In this document: positions 58,694-64,000 of the stretch, in pieces
Layout of the letters: every line of letters begins with the position of its first letter
Numbering within the stretch: position 1 is the first letter of the stretch
From: DASUAO01 sp035763745
GTDB lineage: Bacteria > Actinomycetota > Acidimicrobiia > IMCC26256 > PALSA-555
Assembly: GCA_035763745.1 (NCBI GenBank)
Contig: DASUAO010000049.1
Coordinates: forward strand, 1-64,000
DNA: 64,000 nt
Direction: 5' to 3'
Notes under the pieces: model-generated
What the model was told of the DNA's origin: nothing
Database searches by the model: none
What the model saw: the letters and a program-made list of their open reading frames with translations, nothing else
Made by a program: the position numbers and the translations under genes

Positions 58694-59826
58694 CGGCTGA
58701 CGTCCCCGCTCGCGAGCTCGGCGACCAGCACGTCGACGACGTCGAGCATCGACCCACCCTGCTCCACGACCCGGCGCTGCCGGACGTAGCTCGGACCCTC
58801 GTGGGCGATCGCCCGGACGTGTCCGAGCTCGTCGACGCACCCGAGGCGTCTCGCCGTCGGCGTCAGGCTCGCCACGAGCTCGTCGACCAGCGTTCGGGTC
58901 GACCTGCGGGCGCCGGAGTCGTCGACGATCAGCTCGGCTTCGACCCCGAACCGGGATGCCACCCACTTGTTCTGCCGCACCACCCACTCCCGGGCACCGG
59001 GAAGTCGTTCGCCGCGATCGAGACGCTCGTCGAGATCGGCGACGAGGCACTGCGCCAGCGCCGCGAGCGCGGCGACCTCGGTGAGCGTGGGCATCGCATC
59101 GCACATGCGCAGCTCGACGGTCCCGAAGTCGGGGTGGGGACGGACGTCCCACCACACCTCACGGATCGATGTGATCGCGTCCGCCGTGATCAACGTCTCC
59201 ATGAGCTGCTCGAAGTCCTGCCAGTCCCGCAACGGGGGCGGCAGGCCCGCGGTCGGCAGTGACTCGAACACCTTCGTCCGACACGACGCCATGCCCGAGT
59301 CGAGCCCGTGCCAGTAGGGACTCGCCGCCGACAGGGCCAGGAACAGCGGGAGGTGCGCGGCGAGCGAGTTGTTGATGGGCACGACCTTGCCGGATCCCCG
59401 CACGCCGACGTGGAAGTGGGTCCCGTAGGTGGCCAGCCGGCGGGCCGGCCACTGGATGCGCTCGACGAGGTCCCGGTACCTCGCCTCGGGACTGATCGCC
59501 TGGTCCTGCCAGTGCGAGAACGGATGCGTCCCGGCCGACATGATGTCGAGCCCCTCCGGGCCGGCAGCCGCGCGGATCTCGTCGAGCGATTCCTGGAGGT
59601 CGGCGCGCGCCTCTCCGGCGGTCGCGCAGATCCCCGTGACCAGCTCGAGCGTGCACTGGAAGAGCTCGTGCTTGACCTTCGGGTGCTCGCCGCCGGCGTC
59701 GTCCTGCAGGGACGCCAGGATCTCGCACGCTGCGGTGGACAGCGCGCGGGTGGTGCGGTCGACGATGCTCACCTCGAGCTCGACGCCCAGGCTGGCGCCC
59801 TCGGAGCTGTTGAAGTCGACGCGCAC
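58690..59826 (-). CDS. ybdK: YbdK-type carboxylate-amine ligase (glutamate-cysteine ligase 2)
   Basis: Protein of 378 residues. SLGVELEVSIVD, HELFQCTLELVTGIC, SAGTHPFSHWQ and YGTHFHVGVRG are signatures of the GCS2/YbdK family. It forms a gamma-glutamyl-type amide; the true substrate in actinobacteria is uncertain because mycothiol, not glutathione, is the main thiol. GTG 59826. The M20 gene follows and overlaps. Confidence 0.86.
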   Translation of the reverse strand: MRVDFNSSEGASLGVELEVSIVDRTTRALSTAACEILASLQDDAGGEHPKVKHELFQCTLELVTGICATAGEARADLQESLDEIRAAAGPEGLDIMSAGTHPFSHWQDQAISPEARYRDLVERIQWPARRLATYGTHFHVGVRGSGKVVPINNSLAAHLPLFLALSAASPYWHGLDSGMASCRTKVFESLPTAGLPPPLRDWQDFEQLMETLITADAITSIREVWWDVRPHPDFGTVELRMCDAMPTLTEVAALAALAQCLVADLDERLDRGERLPGAREWVVRQNKWVASRFGVEAELIVDDSGARRSTRTLVDELVASLTPTARRLGCVDELGHVRAIAHEGPSYVRQRRVVEQGGSMLDVVDVLVAELASGDVSR

Positions 59827-59851
59827 GACGGATGCCGACGGTCCGGATCCG

Positions 59852-60163
59852 CTAGAGCTGACCCTTGGCGGCCTTCACCGGGGCGAGGAACTGCATGTCG
59901 GCACCTTCGACGAAGTCACCGAGCGAGGCACCAAAGGCCCCGAAGGCCCCGCTTCCCATGTGGGCGTCGAGCGCAGCCTGGTCTTCGTAGACCTCGGTGA
60001 CGAAGAAGACGTTGGGCTCGGTGCTCGAACGATGGAGCATGTAGTGCTCCGTTCCGGGCTCGTTGGCGTCGATGTGCTCGAGGAGCGCATCCCACGCCGC
60101 CGGGAACTCGTCGGCCTTGTCGGCCTTGATCGTCAGCTTCGCGACGACGGACACCTTGCTCAT
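59852..60163 (-). CDS. ABM-domain protein (antibiotic biosynthesis monooxygenase fold)
   Basis: Protein of 103 residues: VVAKLTIKADKADEFPAAW and EHYMLHRSSTEPNVFFVTEVYED fit the ferredoxin-like ABM fold. Such small proteins can be cofactor-free quinone oxygenases. ATG 60163. It ends 25 bp upstream of the YbdK start. Confidence 0.82.
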   Translation of the reverse strand: MSKVSVVAKLTIKADKADEFPAAWDALLEHIDANEPGTEHYMLHRSSTEPNVFFVTEVYEDQAALDAHMGSGAFGAFGASLGDFVEGADMQFLAPVKAAKGQL

Positions 60164-60219
60164 GGCTGTGCTCCTCATTCTGGTCAGTTGGTCGTTCGGG
60201 TTCCGGCGGATCGCCCGGG

Positions 60220-61935
60220 TCAGCGGGCGCCGCGCACGAGCCCGCCGGGTCGCGCGCCCGTCTCGACGCCGGCACGCATGACCTCGACGCCGGCGACGAT
60301 GGTGGACGTGTAGCCGTCGGCGCGTTGGAGCAGCCGTCGGGCCCCGCCCGGGAGGTCGTAGACCATCTCCGGCCGGTGCAGCCTGAGGCCGTCGAAGTCG
60401 ATCACGTTCACGTCGGCGCGGTAGCCCGGCGCGAGCCGGCCGCGGTCCCCGAGCCCGTACAGCGACGCGGTGTCGCTGGTCATCTTCTGCACGACGAGCT
60501 CGACCGGCAGACGCTCACCACGCGCGCGGTCCCGGGCCCAGTGGGTGAGCATGGTGGTCTCGATGCTGGCGTCGCAGATCGCGCCGACGTGCGCGCCGCC
60601 GTCACCGAGACCGAGTGCGCTCGTCGGGTGCAGGATCATCTCCCGGATCGCCTCGTGGTCGAAGTTGGAGTACCCGAGCAGCGGCCGGAGGAGCAGCTCG
60701 CGACCGTCGTCGCGCAGGAGCAGGTCGTAGAGGAGATCCCACGGGTCGGCATCGAGGTCCGCCGCGAGCGCAGCGATGCTCGTGTCGGGCGCGGGCTCGT
60801 AGTCGGGCGGATCGCCCATCACGAACGTGCGATCGAGACCCATCCCGATGAACGCGGCGCGGGGGTCGTCGACCGGGCGCTCGCCGAGGATCGCGGCGCG
60901 TACCTCGGGGTCGCGCATGCGCTCCACCCGCTCGTCGAGCGGCAGGTCCGCGATCGCCTGGTAGCTGGGGCGCCCGTTGAGCGGATGGAAGGTCTGGAGT
61001 CCGAGCAGGAGACCGAGGGGTCGGCCTGCGACCTGGGGCCGGATCTGGATGCCGTCGTCCCAGGCCTGCTGGGCGAGCTCGAGCTGGGCCTTCCACTGGT
61101 CGGGCGACTCGTCGTGCTGGGCGAGCGCGAACGTGACCGGACGACCGGTCGCCTCCGCGAGGCGACGCATCCACTCCATCTCGCGCTCGGGCGCCGCGAG
61201 GTCCTCCCCCATCACGCCGGCCGGTGCGAGCTCGAACACTCCCTGACCGACCTCGCCGAGCATGCGACCCAGGCCGAACAGCTCGTCCTCGGCCGCGAAG
61301 GTGCCGGGCACCGGCTCACCGTCGATCGCGCGGTGCGCGATCGTGCGGGACGTCGAGAGCCCGAGCGCGCCGGCTTCGATGCCCTCCTTGACGATCGCGG
61401 CCATCGCGGCGATGTCGTCGGCGGTGGCCGGCTCGTTGCGGGCCCCGCGCTCGCCCATCACGTAACCCCGCACGGAGCCGTGCGGCACCTGGGTGGCGAC
61501 GTCGATCGCGAGGGGCTGGGCATCGAGGAAGTCGAGGAACTCGGGGAAGGTCTCCCATCCCCAGCGGATGCCCTCCGAGAGCGCGGCGCCGGGGATGTCC
61601 TCGACCCCCTCCATCAGGCCGATGAGCCAGTCGTGTTCATCGGGCTTGGCGGGCGCGAACCCGACGCCGCAATTGCCCATCACGACGGTGGTGACGCCGT
61701 GCCACGAGGACGGTGTGAGCAGCGGGTCCCAGGTGACCTGACCGTCGTAGTGGGTGTGCACGTCGACGAACCCGGGGGTGACGAGCCGTCCGGTGGCGTC
61801 GATCTCGCGCTCGCCTCCGGCATCGACCTTCCCGACGAGGGTGACGCGTCCGTCGTCGATCGCGACGTCGGCAGCCGTCGGAGCGGTGCCGCTCCCATCG
61901 GCGACCGTTCCTCCGCGGATCACCAGGTCGTGCAC
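60220..61935 (-). CDS. D-aminoacylase/N-acyl-D-amidohydrolase family protein
   Basis: Amidohydrolase of 571 residues. VDVHTHYDGQ (metal ligands), TTVVMGNCGVGFAP (Cys ligand region) and GLGDGGAHVGAICD (C-terminal Asp) match the D-aminoacylase group. Many relatives of this exact length act on other cyclic or amide substrates. GTG 61935 follows GAGGGGGAA. It is divergent from the CYP125-like P450 with a 109 bp gap. Confidence 0.85.
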   Translation of the reverse strand: MHDLVIRGGTVADGSGTAPTAADVAIDDGRVTLVGKVDAGGEREIDATGRLVTPGFVDVHTHYDGQVTWDPLLTPSSWHGVTTVVMGNCGVGFAPAKPDEHDWLIGLMEGVEDIPGAALSEGIRWGWETFPEFLDFLDAQPLAIDVATQVPHGSVRGYVMGERGARNEPATADDIAAMAAIVKEGIEAGALGLSTSRTIAHRAIDGEPVPGTFAAEDELFGLGRMLGEVGQGVFELAPAGVMGEDLAAPEREMEWMRRLAEATGRPVTFALAQHDESPDQWKAQLELAQQAWDDGIQIRPQVAGRPLGLLLGLQTFHPLNGRPSYQAIADLPLDERVERMRDPEVRAAILGERPVDDPRAAFIGMGLDRTFVMGDPPDYEPAPDTSIAALAADLDADPWDLLYDLLLRDDGRELLLRPLLGYSNFDHEAIREMILHPTSALGLGDGGAHVGAICDASIETTMLTHWARDRARGERLPVELVVQKMTSDTASLYGLGDRGRLAPGYRADVNVIDFDGLRLHRPEMVYDLPGGARRLLQRADGYTSTIVAGVEVMRAGVETGARPGGLVRGAR

Positions 61936-62044
61936 GGGTTCCCCCTCGCTCCTGCCGGAACCGCCTGCTGGCGCCCGGATCCACGGAATCGTAACGTGCT
62001 CCAGTCCGGCCCCGTCCCCCGAGCATCGAACGCTGGAGACCACC

Positions 62045-63250
62045 GTGGCCCTCACGCTCGCCGACGTCGACCTCACCAACCTCGAGACGTTCGTCGCGGG
62101 GGTGCCCCACGAACAGTTCGACGTGCTGCGGGAGCAGGCGCCCGTCTACTTCCACCCCGAGCACGGTGGCGGCGCCGGCTTCTGGTGCATCACTCGCGCG
62201 GACGATCTCGCCGCCGTGAGCCACGACTGGGAGCGCAACTCGAGCGAGTGGGGCATCACGCTGAACGAGCTCGAGGAGGACCAGCTCGAGCAGCAGCGGA
62301 TGATGATGCTGCAGATGGACCCGCCCCGACACACGAAGCTGCGGCTCCTGGTCAACAAGGGCTTCACGCCGCGGATGATCGGCCGCCTGCACGACAAGGT
62401 GCACGACATCGCGCGCGAGATCGTCGACGGCGTCGTCGAACGAGGCGAGTGCGACTTCGTGGTCGACGTCGCGGCCGAGCTCCCCCTCCAGGTGATCGCC
62501 GAGATGATGGGGGTCCCCAAGGAGGATCGCCACAAGCTCTTCGACTGGAGCAACCGCATGATCGGGTCCGAGGACCCGGAGTACGCGGTCTCGGCCGAGA
62601 ACGCGATGGAAGCCGCGACCGAGATGTTCCTCTACGCCAACGACCTCGCCGAGAAGAAGCGCGCCGACCCTGGCGACGACATCATCAGCGTGCTCCTCGG
62701 TGCCGAGGTCGAGGGTGAGCGCCTCACGGACATGGAGTTCGACCTCTTCTTCGAGCTGCTCGCCGTCGCCGGCAACGAGACCACCAGGAACCTCATCTCG
62801 CACGGGATGCTCGCCCTCCTGGAGAACCCCGGCGAGCGCGACAAGCTGCTCGCCGACCCCGAGCTGCTCCCGAGCGCGGTCGACGAGATGCTTCGGTTCG
62901 CGTCGCCGGTGATGTACATGCGGCGGACCGCCCGAGCCGACACGCAGGTCCGCGACCAGACGATCAATGCGGGCGACAAGGTCGCCCTCTGGTACATCGC
63001 GGCGAACCACGACCCGGCCGTCTTCGACGACCCGCATCGCTTCGACGTGACCCGCGACAGCAGCGACCACCAGGCATTCGGGGGCGGCGGACCCCACTTC
63101 TGCCTCGGGACCCACCTCGCGAAGCTCGAGATCCGGGTCATGTTCGAGGAGCTCCTCGGGCGCATCCCGAAGATGGAGCTCGCGGGCGACGTGGAGCGGT
63201 TGCGCTCGAACTTCATCAACGGGATCAAGCACATGCCGGTGACGTTCTGA
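62045..63250 (+). CDS. CYP125-like cytochrome P450
   Basis: P450 of 401 residues. The I-helix motif is AGNETTRN, EMLRF gives the ExxR pair, and the heme loop is FGGGGPHFCLGTHLAK. RLLVNKGFTPRMIGRLHDKV, LPLQVIAEMMGVPKEDRHK and FDWSNRMIGSEDPEYA mirror mycobacterial CYP125, which oxidises the sterol C26/C27 methyl group; the match is from memory. The likely electron donor is encoded at 52944. GTG 62045. A phosphotransferase gene follows at once. Confidence 0.87.
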   Translation: MALTLADVDLTNLETFVAGVPHEQFDVLREQAPVYFHPEHGGGAGFWCITRADDLAAVSHDWERNSSEWGITLNELEEDQLEQQRMMMLQMDPPRHTKLRLLVNKGFTPRMIGRLHDKVHDIAREIVDGVVERGECDFVVDVAAELPLQVIAEMMGVPKEDRHKLFDWSNRMIGSEDPEYAVSAENAMEAATEMFLYANDLAEKKRADPGDDIISVLLGAEVEGERLTDMEFDLFFELLAVAGNETTRNLISHGMLALLENPGERDKLLADPELLPSAVDEMLRFASPVMYMRRTARADTQVRDQTINAGDKVALWYIAANHDPAVFDDPHRFDVTRDSSDHQAFGGGGPHFCLGTHLAKLEIRVMFEELLGRIPKMELAGDVERLRSNFINGIKHMPVTF

Positions 63251-63279
63251 GCGAGCATCCCGGGCTCGACATCGACGCC

Positions 63280-64000
63280 GTGACGGCGTGGCTCCGGAGC
63301 CACGTCCCGGTCGCGTCGGGACCCATCGACTACTCGCTCGTCGCGGCCGGCGGGTCGAACCTCACGTACCGGGTGCAGGACGCCGACGGGAGCTCGTGGG
63401 CGCTGCGCCGTCCGCCCGTCGCCGCCGTGTTGGCGACCGCGCACGACATGGATCGCGAGTGGCGCATCCTTTCCGCCCTCGCCGATACGGAGGTCCCGGC
63501 GCCCACCGCGGTCGCCCGCTGCGACGACGTCGACGTGACCGACGGCCCGTTCTACGTGATGGAGTTCGTCGACGGGACCATCCTGCGGACCGAAGCCGAC
63601 GGGGCCGAGCTCTCCGCCACCGCAGCAGCGACTGCCGCCGACTCCCTCGTCGACGTCCAGGTCGCGCTGCACGCGCTCGACGTCGACGAGATCGGGCTCG
63701 GCGACCTCGCGAAGCACCGCACCGGCTACGTCGAGCGCCAGCTGCGGCGGTGGAAGACCCAGGTCGAGCGCGCGAAGGTGCGCGAGCTCCCGCTCCTCGA
63801 CGACCTCCACGACGGCCTCGCCCGGTCGGTTCCTGATGAGCTCGGGGCCCCGTCGCTCGTGCACGGCGACTACCGGTTCGACAACGTCGTGCTCGGGAGC
63901 AACGACCCGACCGGCGACCTGGCCGTCGCGGCGGTGCTCGACTGGGAGCTGTGCACGATCGGCGACGCGGTCGCCGACGCGTGCTGGTCCCTGCTCTACT
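63280..64000 (+). CDS. APH-fold kinase, N-terminal part (cut by window edge)
   Basis: Phosphotransferase fold with AAGGSNLTYRV near the N-terminus, LRRPP, the catalytic loop VHGDYRFDNVVL and metal site VLDWELCTIGD; the C-terminus lies beyond the window. It resembles the ACAD10-like kinases and the protein at 35355. GTG 63280 is the first standard start, but the upstream codons (SEHPGLDIDAV after CTG 63247) look like the usual N-terminus, so a CTG start overlapping the P450 stop is possible. Confidence 0.78.
   Translation, partial: MTAWLRSHVPVASGPIDYSLVAAGGSNLTYRVQDADGSSWALRRPPVAAVLATAHDMDREWRILSALADTEVPAPTAVARCDDVDVTDGPFYVMEFVDGTILRTEADGAELSATAAATAADSLVDVQVALHALDVDEIGLGDLAKHRTGYVERQLRRWKTQVERAKVRELPLLDDLHDGLARSVPDELGAPSLVHGDYRFDNVVLGSNDPTGDLAVAAVLDWELCTIGDAVADACWSLLY

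Noticed and set aside
61936..62044. KstR-like site before the CYP125-like gene
   Set aside because: The nearest candidate (TAACGTGCT) fails the GTT half-site, so no operator is claimed.

Overview
The window is a very GC-rich, gene-dense chromosomal segment with short intergenic gaps. No gene-free stretch exceeds 300 bases; the largest are about 216 bases at 6862-7077 and 196 bases at 57301-57496, and both carry regulatory signals. Many genes overlap by 4 bp (ATGA or GTGA), and GTG starts are common. F420-type luciferase-like oxidoreductases, a DUF222-HNH gene, fused Liv transporters and mycobacterial-type acyl-CoA enzymes point to an actinobacterium. An uncultured Acidimicrobiia-like lineage is my inference from gene content. 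I saw no rRNA, tRNA, CRISPR array, integrase or transposase.

The dominant theme is CoA-dependent catabolism. Several proteins align over long stretches with the mycobacterial sterol side-chain and ring-degradation set, compared from memory: FadD19 (29841), FadA5 (32241), CYP125 (62045), an FdxD-type ferredoxin (52944), a fused FadE34-like dehydrogenase (3929), ChsB1-like (17828) and ChsH3-like (24911) enzymes, an Ltp2-like thiolase with a DUF35 partner (27464/26991), an Mcr-type racemase (34190) and FadD3 (303). Together they can supply CoA activation, dehydrogenation, hydration, oxidation, thiolysis and aldol cleavage. Three palindromes matching the KstR-operator pattern TnnAACnnGTTnnA, one of them with a mismatch, lie upstream of two Liv-type solute-binding proteins and of a SDR/fadD pair. 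This suggests a steroid-type regulon that includes an ABC importer.

Layout: 0-6 kb, ligase, esterase, luciferase-like and fused dehydrogenase genes. 6-8 kb, a receiver-like protein and a membrane-anchored NirK-like copper protein divergent around a DosR-like box. 8-10 kb, hydratase and SDR. 10-16.6 kb, Liv ABC transporter with fused ATPases, fused permeases and two paralogous binding proteins. 16.6-26.5 kb, amidohydrolase, SDRs, Rieske oxygenase, alcohol dehydrogenases, dioxygenase, MaoC and thioesterase. 26.5-37.4 kb, the core sterol-like genes. 37.4-41 kb, hydratases, two desulforedoxin-like miniproteins and a circularly permuted amine oxidase. 41-48 kb, SDRs, P450, an AhpD-like gene with an in-frame TGA (predicted selenoprotein) and FadD. 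48-64 kb, mixed housekeeping and stress genes (HNH, DinB, phosphatase, USP, TerC with a manganese-type riboswitch, M20, YbdK) followed by an amidohydrolase, the CYP125-like P450 and a phosphotransferase cut by the window edge.

Most unusual observations: (i) a CxxU AhpD-like selenoprotein with a matching bacterial SECIS hairpin; (ii) a Tat-exported flavin amine oxidase whose C-terminal segment has moved to the N-terminus; (iii) a 43-bp hairpin family in three copies with compensatory base changes; (iv) KstR-like operators on a Liv-type importer; (v) a TerC leader whose 3' strand can pair with either the aptamer or the Shine-Dalgarno; (vi) 15-bp tandem repeats at or across the 3' ends of several genes.
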